Positions 41,361-51,999 of a stretch of 64,000 nucleotides of DNA are shown in pieces; the first letter of the stretch is position 1, and each line of letters opens with the position of its first letter. The DNA comes from Rhabditoides inermis. Its lineage: Eukaryota > Nematoda > Chromadorea > Rhabditida > Rhabditidae. Under the pieces are notes generated by a model that had not been told where the DNA came from, searched no databases, and saw nothing but the letters and a program-made list of their open reading frames with translations. The stretch covers positions 1 through 64,000 of the forward strand of contig CAWZYM010000154.1 of the NCBI GenBank assembly GCA_963966185.1. The letters run 5' to 3'. A program made the position numbers and the translations under genes.

Positions 41361-42840
41361 GTGAAAAGTTCTAAACGCCTAAACATCTTTGTGAAAAGTT
41401 CTAAACTGTTCTAGGGAAAAGTTCTAAATTCCTGAACATCTTTGTGAAAAGTTCTAAACTATTCTAGGAAAAAGTTCTAAACTACTGAACATCTTTGTGA
41501 AAAATGCTAAACTGTTCTACGGAAAAGTTCTAAACTCCTAAACATCTTTGTGAAAAGTTCTAAACTGTTCTAGGGAAAAGTTCTAAATTCCTGAACATCT
41601 TTGTGAAAAGTTCTAAACTGTTCTAGGAAAAAGTTCTAAACTACTGAACATCTTTGTGAAAAATGCTAAACTGTTCTACGGAAAAGTTCTAAACTCCTAA
41701 ACATCTTTGTGAAAAGTTCTAAACTGTTCTAGGGAAAAGTTCTAAATTCCTGAACATCTTTGTGAAAAGTTCTAAACTGTTCTAGGAAAAAGTTCTAAAC
41801 TACTGAACATATTTGTGAAAAGTTCTGAACTGTTCTAGGGAAAAGTTCTTAATTCCTGAACATCTTTGTGAAAAGTTCTAAACTAATCTAGGGAAAAGTT
41901 CTAAACTACTGAACATCTTTGTGAAAAGTTCTGAACTGTTCTAGGGAAAAGTTCTAAACTCCTGAACATCTTTGTGAAAAGTTCTAAACTGTTCTAGGGT
42001 AAAGTTCTAAACCCCTAAACATCTTTGTGAAAAGTTCTGAACACATGAATATCTTTGTGAAAAGTTCTAAACCCCTAAACATCTTTGTGAAAAGTTCTAA
42101 ACTGTTCTAGGAAAAAGTTCTAATTTCCTGAACATCTTTGTGAAAAGTTCTAAACTATTCTAGGAAAAAGTTCTAAACTACTGAACATCTTTGTGAAAAA
42201 TGCTAAACTGTTCTACGGAAAAGTTCTAAACTCCTAAACATCTTTGTGAAAAGTTCTAAACATCTTTGTGAAAAGTTCTAAACTGTTCTAGGGAAAAGTT
42301 CTAAATTCCTTAACATCTTTGTGAAAAGTTCTAAACTACTGAACATATTTGTGAAAAGTTCTGAACTGTTCTAGGGAAAAGTTCTAAACTCCTGAACATC
42401 TTTGTGAAAAGTTCTAAACTGTTCTAGGGTAAAGTTCTAAACCCCTAAACATCTTTGTGAAAAGTTCTGAACACATGAATATCTTTGTGAAAAGTTCTAA
42501 ACCCCTAAACATCTTTGTGAAAAGTTCTAAACTGTTCTAGGGAAAAGTTCTAAATTCCTGAACATCTTTGTGAAAAGTTCTTAACTATTCTAGGAAAAAG
42601 TTCTAAACTACTGAACATCTTTGTGAAAAATGCTAAACTGTTCTACGGAAAAGTTCTAAACTCCTAAACATCTTTGTGAAAAGTTCTAAACTGTTCTAGG
42701 GAAAAGTTCTAAATTCCTGAACATCTTTGTGAAAAGTTCTAAACTGTTCTAGGAAAAAGTTCTAAACTACTGAACATATTTGTGTAAAGTTCTGAACTGT
42801 TCTAGGGAAAAGTTCTAAACTCCTGAACATCTTTGTGAAA

Positions 42841-45800
42841 AGTTCTTAATTGTTCCAGGAAAAGTTCTTAACTTTTGAACAGCTTTGTGAAAAGTTTAAA
42901 ACTGTTCAGAGAAAAGTTCTTAACACATGAACATCTTTGTGAAAAGTTCTAAACTCCTGAATATCTTTGTGAAAAGTTCTAAACCCCTAAACATCTTTGT
43001 GAAAAGTTCTAAACTGTTCTAGGGAAAAGTTCTAAATTCCTGAACATCTTTGTGAAAAGTTCTAAACTATTCTAGGGAAAAGTTCTGAACTACTGAACAT
43101 CTTTGTGAAAAGTTCTGAACTGTTCTAGGGAAAAGTTCTAAACTCCTGAACATCTTTGTGAAAAGTTCTAAACTGTTCTAGGGTAAAGTTCTAAACCCCT
43201 AAACATCTTTGTGAAAAGTTCTGAACACATGAATATCTTTGTGAAAAGTTCTAAACCCCTAAACATCTTTGTGAAAAGTTCTAAACTGTTCTAGGGAAAA
43301 GTTCTAAATTCCTGAACATCTTTGTGAAAAGTTCTAAACTATTCTAGGAAAAAGTTCTAAACTACTGAACATCTTTGTGAAAAATGCTAAACTGTTCTAC
43401 GGAAAAGTTCTAAACTACTGAACATATTTGTGAAAAGTTCTGAACTGTTCTAGGGAAAAGTTCTAAACTCCTGAACATCTTTGTGAAAAGTTCTAAACCC
43501 CTAAACATCTTTGTGAAAAGTTCTAAACTGTTCTAGGGAAAAGTTCTAAATTCCTGAACATCTTTGTGAAAAGTTCTAAACTGTTCTAGGGAAAAGTTCT
43601 AAACTCCTGAACATCTTTGTGAAAAGTTCTAAACCCCTAAACATCTTCGTGAAAAGTTCTAAACTGTTCTAGGGAAAAGTTCTAAACCCCTAAACATCTT
43701 TGTGAAAAGTTCTAAACTGTTCTAGGGAAAAGTTCTGAATTTCTGAACATCTTTGTGAAAAGTTCTAAACTATTCTAGGGAAAAGTTCTAAACTCCTGAA
43801 CATCTTTGTGAAAAGTTCTAAACTGTTCTAGGGAAAAGTTCTAAACCCCTAAACATCTTTGTGAAAAGTTCTAAACTGTTCTAGGGAAAAGTTCTAAACT
43901 CCTGAACATCTTTGTGAAAAGTTCTAAACCCCTAAACATCTTCGTGAAAAGTTCTAAACTGTTCTAGGGAAAAGTTCTAAACCCCTAAACATCTTTGTGA
44001 AAAGTTCTAAACTGTTCTAGGGAAAAGTTCTGAATTTCTGAACATCTCTGTGAAAAGTTCTAAACTGTTCTAGGGTAAAGTTCTAAACCTCTAAACATCT
44101 TTGTGAAAAGTTCTGAACACATGAAAATGTTTGTGAAAAATGCTAAACTGTTCTACGGAAAAGTTCTAAACTCCTGAACATTTTTGTGAAAAGTTCTAAA
44201 CTATTCTAGGGAAAAGTTCTAAACTCCTGAACATCTTTGTGAAAAGTTCTGAACTGTTCTAGAAGAAAGTTCTAAACTCCTGAACATCTTTGTGAAAAGT
44301 TCTAAACTGTTCAGGGAAAAAAAGTTCTGAACTCCTGAACATCTTTGTGAAAAGTTCTTAATTGTTCCAGGAAAAGTTCTTATTTTCTGAACAGCTTTGT
44401 GAAAAGTTTAAAACTGTTCAGGGAAAAGTTCTTAACACATGAACATCTTTGTGAAAAGTTCTAAACTCCTGAATATCTTTGTGAAAAGTTCTAAACCCCT
44501 AAACATCTTTGTGAAAAGTTCTAAACTGTTCTAGGGAAAAGTTCTAAATTCCTGAACATCTTTGTGAAAAGTTCTAAACTATTCTAGGGAAAAGTTCTGA
44601 ACTACTGAACATCTTTGTGAAAAGTTCTGAACTGTTCTAGGGAAAAGTTCTAAACTCCTGAACATCTTTGTGAAAAGTTCTAAACTGTTCTAGGGTAAAG
44701 TTCTAAACCCCTAAACATCTTTGTGAAAAGTTCTGAACACATGAATATCTTTGTGAAAAGTTCTAAACCCCTAAACATCTTTGTGAAAAGTTCTAAACTG
44801 TTCTAGGGAAAAGTTCTAAATTCCTGAACATCTTTGTGAAAAGTTCTAAACTATTCTAGGAAAAAGTTCTAAACTACTGAACATCTTTGTGAAAAATGCT
44901 AAACTGTTCTACGGAAAAGTTCTAAACTACTGAACATATTTGTGAAAAGTTCTGAACTGTTCTAGGGAAAAGTTCTAAACTCCTGAACATCTTTGTGAAA
45001 AGTTCTAAACCCCTAAACATCTTTGTGAAAAGTTCTAAACTGTTCTAGGGAAAAGTTCTAAATTCCTGAACATCTTTGTGAAAAGTTCTAAACTGTTCTA
45101 GGGAAAAGTTCTAAACTCCTGAACATCTTTGTGAAAAGTTCTAAACCCCTAAACATCTTCGTGAAAAGTTCTAAACTGTTCTAGGGAAAAGTTCTAAACC
45201 CCTAAACATCTTTGTGAAAAGTTCTAAACTGTTCTAGGGAAAAGTTCTGAATTTCTGAACATCTTTGTGAAAAGTTCTAAACTATTCTAGGGAAAAGTTC
45301 TAAACTCCTGAACATCTTTGTGAAAAGTTCTAAACTGTTCTAGGGAAAAGTTCTAAACCCCTAAACATCTTTGTGAAAAGTTCTAAACTGTTCTAGGGTA
45401 AAGTTCTAAACCCCTAAACATTTTTAAGAAAAGTTCTAAACTGTTCTAGGGAAAAGTTCTAAACCCCTAAACATCTTTGTGAAAAGTTCTAAACTGTTCT
45501 AGGGAAAAGTTCTGAATTTCTGAACATCTTTGTGAAAAGTTCTAAACTGTTCTAGGGTAAAGTTCTAAACCTCTAAACATCTTTGTGAAAAGTTCTGAAC
45601 ACATGAAAATGTTTGTGAAAAATGCTAAACTGTTCTACGGAAAAGTTCTAAACTCCTGAACACTTTTGTGAAAAGTTCTAAACTATTCTAGGGAAAAGTT
45701 CTAAACTCCTGAACATCTTTGTGAAAAGTTCTTAACTGTTCTAGGGAAAAGTTCTAAACTCCTGAACATCTTTGTGAAAAGTTCTGAACTGTTCTAGAAG

Positions 45801-47610
45801 AAAGTTCTAAACTCCTGAACATCTTTGTGAAAAGTTCTAAACTGTTCAGGGAAAAAAGTTCTGAACTCCTGAACATCTTTGTGAAAAGTTCTTAATTGTT
45901 CCAGGAAAAGTTCTTAACTTCTGAACAGCTTTGTGAAAAGTTTAAAACTGTTCAGGGAAAAGTTCTTAACACATGAACATCTTTGTGAAAAGTTCTAAAC
46001 TCCTGAATATCTTTGTGAAAAGTTCTAAACCCCTAAACATCTTTGTGAAAAGTTCTAAACTGTTCTAGGGAAAAGTTCTAAATTCCTCAACATCTTTGTG
46101 AAAAGTTCTAAACTATTCTAGGGAAAAGTTCTAAACTACTGAACATCTTTGTGAAAAGTTCTGAACTGTTCTAGGGAAAAGTTCTAAACTCCTGAACATC
46201 TTTGTGAAAAGTTCTAAACTGTTCTAGGGTAAAGTTCTAAACCCCTAAACATCTTTAAGAAAAGTTCTGAACACATGAATATCTTTGAGAAAAGTTCTAA
46301 ACCCCTAAACATCTTTGTGAAAAGTTCTAAACTGTTCTAGGGAAAAGTTCTAAATTCCTGAACATCTTTGTGAAAAGTTCTAAACTATTCTAGGAAAAAG
46401 TTCTAAACTCCTGAACATCTTTGTGAAAAGTTCTAAACTGTTCTAGGGTAAAGTTCTAAACCCCTAAACATCTTTGTGAAAAGTTCTGAACACATGAATA
46501 TCTTTGTGAAAAGTTCTAAACCCCTAAACATCTTTGTGAAAAGTTCTAAACTGTTCTAGGGAAAAGTTCTAAATTCCTGAACATCTTTGTGAAAAGTTTT
46601 AAACTGTTCTAGGGAAAAGTTCTAAACTCCTGAACATCTTTGTGAAAAGTTCTGAACTGTTCTAGGGAAAAGTTCTGAATTTCTGAACATCTTTGTGAAA
46701 AGTTCTAAACTATTCTAGGGAAAAGTTTTAAACTCCTGAACATCTTTGTGAAAAGTTCTGAACTGTTCTAGAAGAAAGTTCTAAACTCCTGAACATCTTT
46801 GTGAAAAGTTCTAAACTGTTCAGGGAAAAAAGTTCTGAACTCCTGAACATCTTTGTGAAAAGTTCTTAATTGTTCCAGGAAAAGTTCTTAACTTTTGAAC
46901 AGCTTTGTGAAAAGTTTAAAACTGTTCAGAGAAAAGTTCTTAACACATGAACATCTTTGTGAAAAGTTCTAAACTCCTGAATATCTTTGTGAAAAGTTCT
47001 AAACCCCTAAACATCTTTGTGAAAAGTTCTAAACTGTTCTAGGGAAAAGTTCTAAATTCCTGAACATCTTTGTGAAAAGTTCTAAACTATTCTAGGGAAA
47101 AGTTCTGAACTACTGAACATCTTTGTGAAAAGTTCTGAACTGTTCTAGGGAAAAGTTCTAAATTCCTGAACATCTTTGTGAAAAGTTCTAAACTGTTCTA
47201 GGGTAAAGTTCTAAACCCCTAAACATCTTTGTGAAAAGTTCTGAACACATGAATATCTTTGTGAAAAGTTCTAAACCCCTAAACATCTTTGTGAAAAGTT
47301 CTAAACTGTTCTAGGGAAAAGTTCTAAATTCCTGAACATCTTTGTGAAAAGTTCTAAACTATTCTAGGAAAAAGTTCTAAACTACTGAACATCTTTGTGA
47401 AAAATGCTAAACTGTTCTACGGAAAAGTTCTAAACTACTGAACATATTTGTGAAAAGTTCTGAACTGTTCTAGGGAAAAGTTCTAAACTCCTGAACATCT
47501 TTGTGAAAAGTTCTAAACCCCTAAACATCTTTGTGAAAAGTTCTAAACTGTTCTAGGGAAAAGTTCTAAATTCCTGAACATCTTTGTGAAAAGTTCTAAA
47601 CTGTTCTAGG
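42841..47610 (+). repeat. Satellite A ~0.75-kb block duplicated 4020 bp apart
   Basis: About 42841-43590 and 46861-47610 are nearly identical. They share the private variants CTTTTGAACAGC and GTTCAGAGAAAAG at the same 4020-bp offset. A third related block starts near 44350 but has CTTATTTTCTGAACAGC and TTCAGGG instead. Between them, the odd subunit ATGAAAATGTTTGTG occurs at 44121 and 45603 (1482 bp apart). This marks another, shorter duplication in the same stretch. Confidence 0.65.
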
Positions 47611-49319
47611 GAAAAGTTCTGAATTTCTGAACATCTTTGTGAAAAGTTCTAAACTATTCTAGGGAAAAGTTCTAAACTCCTGAACATCTTTGTGAAAAGT
47701 TCTAAACTGTTCTAGGGAAAAGTTCTAAACTCCTGAACATCTTTGTGAAAAGTTCTAAACTGTTCTAGGGTAAAGTTCTAAACCCCTAAACATCTTTGTG
47801 AAAAGTTCTGAACACATGAATATCTTTGTGAAAAGTTCTAAACCCCTAAACATCTTTGTGAAAAGTTCTAAACTGTTCTAGGGAAAAGTTCTAAATTCCT
47901 GAACATCTTTGTGAAAAGTTCTAAACTATTCTAGGAAAAAGTTCTAAACTTCTGAACATCTTTGTGAAAAATGCTAAACTGTTCTACGTAAAAGTTCTAA
48001 ACTACTGAACATATTTGTGAAAAGTTCTGAACTGTTCTAGGGAAAAGTTCTAAACTCCTGAACATCTTTGTGAAAAGTTCTAAACTCCTGAACATCTTTG
48101 TGAAAAGTTCTGAACTGTTCTAGGGAAAAGTTCTAAACTCCTGAACATCTTTGTGAAAAGTTCTAAACTGTTCTAGGGTAAAGTTCTAAACCCCTAAACA
48201 TCTTTGTGAAAAGTTCTGAACACATGAATATCTTTGTGAAAAGTTCTAAACCCCTAAACATCTTTGTGAAAAGTTCTAAACTGTTCTAGGGAAAAGTTCT
48301 AAATTCCTGAACATCTTTGTGAAAAGTTCTAAACTATTCTAGGAAAAAGTTCTAAACTACTGAACATCTTTGTGAAAAATGCTAAACTGTTCTACGTAAA
48401 AGTTCTAAACTACTGAACATATTTGTGAAAAGTTCTGAACTGTTCTAGGGAAAAGTTCTAAACTCCTGAACATCTTTGTGAAAAGTTCTAAACCCCTAAA
48501 CATCTTTGTGAAAAGTTCTAAACTGTTCTAGGGAAAAGTTCTAAATTCCTGAACATCTTTGTGAAAAGTTCTAAACTGTTCTAGGGAAAAGTTCTAAACT
48601 CCTGAACATCTTTGTGAAAAGTTCTAAACCCCTAAACATCTTCGTGAAAAGTTCTAAACTGTTCTAGGGAAAAGTTCTAAACCCCTAAACATCTTTGTGA
48701 AAAGTTCTAAACTGTTCTAGGGAAAAGTTCTGAATTTCTGAACATCTTTGTGAAAAGTTCTAAACTATTCTAGGGAAAAGTTCTAAACTCCTGAACATCT
48801 TTGTGAAAATTTCTAAACTGTTCTAGGGAAAAGTTCTAAACTCCTGAACATCTTTGTGAAAAGTTCTGAACTGTTCTAGAAGAAAGTTCTAAACTCCTGA
48901 ACATCTTTGTGAAAAGTTCTAAACTGTTCAGGGAAAAAAGTTCTGAACTCCTGAACATCTTTGTGAAAAGTTCTAAACTGTTCTAGGGAAAAGTTCTAAA
49001 CTTCTGAACATCTTTGTGAAAAGTTCTAAACTGTTCTAGGGTGAAGTTCTAAACCTCTAAACATCTTTGTGAAAAGTTCTGAACACATGAACATGTTTGT
49101 GAAAAATGCTAAACTGTTCTACGGAAAAGTTCTAAACTCCTGAACATTTTTGTGAAAAGTTCTAAACTGTTCTAGGAAAAAGTTCTAAACTCCTGAACAT
49201 CTTTGTGAAAAGTTCTAAACTGTTCTAGGGAAAAGTTCTAAACTCCTGAACATCTTTGTGAAAAGTTCTAAACTGTTCAGGGAAAAAAGTTCTGAACTCC
49301 TGAACATCTTTGTGAAAAG

Positions 49320-49340
49320 TTCTTAATTGTTAGTTCCCCG
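49320..49340. other. Satellite A / satellite B junction
   Basis: The last satellite A subunit reads CTTAATTGTT and should continue CCAGGAAAAG, as in the same variant at 46865. It switches instead to AGTTCCCCGGTCACC, the first satellite B unit. The join is mid-subunit with no intervening unique sequence and no visible target-site duplication. Confidence 0.85.
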
Positions 49341-50555
49341 GTCACCGGGGAACATTGTTCGAAAGTTTCCCGGTCACCGGGGAACATTGTTGATTTTTCC
49401 CGATCACCGGGGAACATTGTTGAATGATTCCCGGTCACCGGGGGAACATTGTTGAATGTTTCCCGGTCACCGGAGAACATTGTTCGAAAGTTTCCCGGTC
49501 ACCGGGGAACATTGTTCGGAAGTTTCCCGGTCACCGGGGAACATTGTTGAATGTTTCCCGGTCACCGGGGAACAATGTTCGAAAAACTCCCGGTCACCGA
49601 GAAACTTTGTTGAATGTTTCCCGGTCAGCGGGGAACATTGTTGAATGTTTCCCGGTCACCGGGAAACATTGTTCGAAAGTTTCCCTGTCACCAGGGAACA
49701 TTGTTCAAAAGTTTCCCGGTCACCGGGAAACATTGTTCGAAAGTTTCCCGGTCACCGGGGAACATTGTTGAATTTTCCCGGTCACCGGGAAACATTGTTC
49801 GAAAGTTTCCCGGTCACCGGGGAACATTGTTCGGAAGTTTCCCGGTCACCGGGGAACATTGTTGAATGTTTCCCGGTCACCGGGGAACAATGTTCGAAAA
49901 ATTCCCGGTCACCGAGAAACTTTGTTGAATGTTTCCCGGTCACCGAGGAACATTGTTGTATGTTTCTCGGTCACCGGGAAACATTGCTGTATCTTTCCCG
50001 GTCACCGGGGAACACTGTTTGAAAATTTCCCGGTCACAGGGAAACATTGTTCGAAAGTTTCCCGGTCACCGGGAAACATTGTTGAATTTTCCCGGTCACC
50101 GGGGAACATTGTTCGAAAGTTTCCCGGTCATCGGGGAACATTGTTGAATTTTCCCGATCACCGGGGAACATTGTTGAATGATTCCCGGTCACCGGGGGAA
50201 CATTGTTGAATGTTTCCCGGTCACCGGAGAACATTGTTCGAAAGTTTCCCGGTCACCGGGGAACATTGTTCGGAAGTTTCCCGGTCACCGGGAACAATGT
50301 TCGAAAAACTCCCGGTCACCGAGAAACTTTGTTGAATGTTTCCCGGTCACCGGGGAACATTGTTGAATGTTTCCCGGTCACCGGGAAACATTGTTCGAAA
50401 GTTTCCCTGTCACCAGGGAACATTGTTCAAAAGTTTCCCGGTCACCGGGAAACATTGTTCGAAAGTTTCCCGGTCACCGGGGAACATTGTTCGAATGTTT
50501 CCCTGTCACTGGGGAACACTGTTCGAAAGTTTCCCGGTCACCGGGGAACATTGGT
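49331..50555 (+). repeat. Satellite B: 31-bp GC-richer palindromic unit
   Basis: About 39 tandem units of 30-32 bp, each reading roughly GTTTCCCGGTCACCGGGGAA then CATTGTTGAAT or CATTGTTCGAA. Every unit holds CCCGGTCACCGGG (6-bp arms around one base, extending to 10-bp arms when flanked by GTTT and AAAC) and GAACATTGTTC (5-bp arms around one base). Several overlapping frames stay open through the array on both strands because 31 is not a multiple of three and the unit is poor in stops. They translate only to repeated SRSPGNIV, FPVTGEHC or FPGHRGTL peptides, so I do not call genes. The GC content contrasts sharply with satellite A. Confidence 0.95.
49399..50520 (+). repeat. Satellite B internal 722/754-bp duplication
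   Basis: The rare CCCGATCACC unit at 49399 recurs at 50153, and the GAATGATTCCCGG unit with an extra G follows it in both places: offset 754 bp. Further along, the TTTCCCTGTCACCAGGG unit and its neighbours recur at 722 bp (49614 with 50336, 49645 with 50367). The 32-bp difference is one unit, lost from the second copy near 50290. Satellite B therefore grew by duplication of about 23-24 units at once. Confidence 0.75.
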
Positions 50556-50574
50556 GTATGTTTTCAAGTTCGTG
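50556..50574. other. Short non-repeat bridge between satellites B and C
   Basis: After a final degenerate satellite B unit (ending CATTGGTGTATG) there are about 20 bases, TTTTCAAGTTCGTGG, before the first GAGTCTCATAT. This is the only stretch in the window that I cannot assign to a repeat unit. It is too short to carry a function I can name. Confidence 0.6.
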
Positions 50575-50948
50575 GGAGTCTCATATAAGATTTGTTTGAG
50601 TCTCATATGAGATTCATTTGAGTCTCATATGAAATTCATTTGAGTTTCATATGAGATTTGTTTGAGTCTCATATGAGATTCGTTTGAGTCTCATATGAGA
50701 TTCATTTGAGTCTCATATGAGATTCATTTGAGTCTCATATGGATTCATTTGAGTCTCATATGAGATTTGGAGTCTCATATGAGATTCATTTGAGTCTCAT
50801 ATGAGATTAGTTTGAGTCTCATAAGAGATTTGTTTGAGTCTCATGTGAGATTCCTGTGAGTCTCATATGAGATTCATTTGAGATTTATGTGAGTCTCATA
50901 TGAGATTCATTTGAGTCTCATTTGAGATTCATTGTAGTCTCATATAAG
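50575..50948 (+). repeat. Satellite C: 22-bp unit with TCTCATATGAGA palindrome
   Basis: About 17 tandem copies of GAGTCTCATATGAGATTC plus ATTT (22 bp). The centre TCTCATATGAGA is a perfect 12-bp palindrome. Length variants include units with deletions (GGATTCATTTG near 50742, GATTTGGAGTC near 50765) and substitutions such as CATAAGAG, CATGTGAG and CATTTGAG. The more degenerate units lie toward both ends, as expected for a small old array. It ends at CATATAAG, joined directly to inverted satellite A. Confidence 0.92.
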
Positions 50949-51580
50949 AACTTTACCCTAGAACAGTTTAGAACTTTTCACAAAGATGTTCAGGAGTTTA
51001 GAACTTTTCCCTAGAACAGTTCAGAACTTTTCACAAAGATGTTCAGTAGTTTAGAACTTTTCCCTAGAATAGTTTAGAACTTTTCACAAAGATGTTCAGG
51101 AATTTAGAACTTTTCCCTAGAACAGTTTAGAACTTTTCACAAAGATGTTTAGGGGTTTAGAACTTTTCACAAAGATATTCAGGAGTTTAGAACTTTTCAC
51201 AAAGATGTTCATGTGTAAAGAACTTTTCCCTGAACAGTTTTAAACTTTTCACAAAGCTGTTCAGAAGTTAAGAACTTTTCCTGGAACAAATAAGAACTTT
51301 TCACAAAGATGTTCAGGAGTTCAGAACTTTTTTCCCTGAACAGTTTAGAACTTTTCACAAAGATGTTCAGGAGTTTAGAACTTTCTTCTAGAACAGTTCA
51401 GAACTTTTCACAAAGATGTTCAGGAGTTTAGAACTTTTCCCTAGAATAGTTTAGAACTTTTCACAAAGATGTTCAGAAATTCAGAACTTTTCCCTAGAAC
51501 AGTTTAGAACTTTTCACAAAGATGTTTAGTGGTTTAGAACTTTTCCCTAGAACAGTTTAGAACTTTTCACGAAGATGTTT
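50949..51580 (-). repeat. Inverted satellite A segment
   Basis: This 0.63-kb piece is satellite A read on the opposite strand (AACTTTACCCTAGAACAG, TTTTCACAAAGATGTTCAGG). Its reverse complement keeps the variant order of blocks upstream, such as about 44.2-44.7 kb and 46.67-47.2 kb. In order these are CTATTCTAGGG, TTCTAGAAGAAAG, TTCAGGGAAAAAAG, a TTGTTCCAGG subunit, CTTCTGAACAGC, TTTAAAACTG, ACACATGAACATC, TCCTGAATATC and finally CTAGGGTAAAGTTC. Private changes (CTTATTTGTTCC, CTTTACACATG, CCACTAAACATC) show it is not a recent exact copy. It stops inside a 30-bp subunit at GAAGATGTTT. Confidence 0.93.
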
Positions 51581-51999
51581 ACGTGATGTATACGTGATGT
51601 ATATGTGATGTATACGTGATGTATATGTGATGTATATGTGATGTATATGTGATGTATATGTGATGTATATGTGATGTATACGTGATGTATACGTGATGTA
51701 TATGTGATGTATATGTGATGTATATGTGATGTATATGTGATGTATACGTGATGTATACGTGATGTATATGTGATGTATATGTGATGTATATGTGATGTAT
51801 ATGTGATGTGTATGTGATGTATATGTGATGTATACGTGATGTATACGTGATGTATACGTTATGTATATGTGATGTATATGTGATGTGTATGTGATGTATA
51901 CGTGATGTATACGTGATGTATATGTGATGTATATGTGATGTGTATGTGATGTATATGTGATGTATACGTGATGTATACGTGATGTATATGTGATGTATA

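Larger units (their letters stand above)
1..49330 (+). repeat. Satellite A: 23/30-bp subunits, 53-bp dimer array
   Basis: The whole stretch is a tandem array of two alternating subunits. Both begin with the core AAAAGTTCTAAACT. The 23-bp form ends GTTCTAGGG and the 30-bp form ends CCTGAACATCTTTGTG, giving a 53-bp dimer. The order is not strict: runs of two 30-bp subunits are common. Recurrent 30-bp variants carry CCCCTAAACATC, ACACATGAATATC, TACTGAACATATTTG or CTCTAAACATCTTCG. Recurrent 23-bp variants include CTATTCTAGGG, CTGTTTTAGGG, TTCTAGAAG and a form with TTCAGGG. I estimate about 1,800 subunits. No ORF longer than about 60 codons occurs, and those that do are repeat translations. I see no gene, RNA or mobile element in these 49 kb. 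The array stops abruptly inside a subunit at about 49330. Known families are not recognised. Confidence 0.97.

Noticed and set aside
1..49330. Telomere-like signal from frequent TAGGG in satellite A
   Set aside because: TAGGG occurs only once per dimer inside GTTCTAGGGAAAAG; no tandem TTAGGG or related telomeric hexamer/heptamer run is present.
49331..50555. CRISPR-like array: about 30-bp palindromic repeats at regular spacing
   Set aside because: There are no unique spacers between repeats, since the whole 31-bp period is repeated, no cas genes are nearby, and the context is eukaryotic-type satellite DNA.
49331..50555. CENP-B box (TTCGNNNNANNCGGG) in satellite B
   Set aside because: TTCG and CGGG/CCCG do occur, but not with the required spacing and central A on either strand in the units I checked.
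49331..50555. Hormone-receptor-like response element (GAACA...TGTTC)
   Set aside because: The half-sites are separated by one base instead of three, and the motif is simply part of every repeat unit.
49277..50610. Several overlapping frames of 62-135 codons on both strands of satellite B
   Set aside because: They are different phases of the same 31-bp unit. None has flanking signals, and some run into neighbouring satellites.
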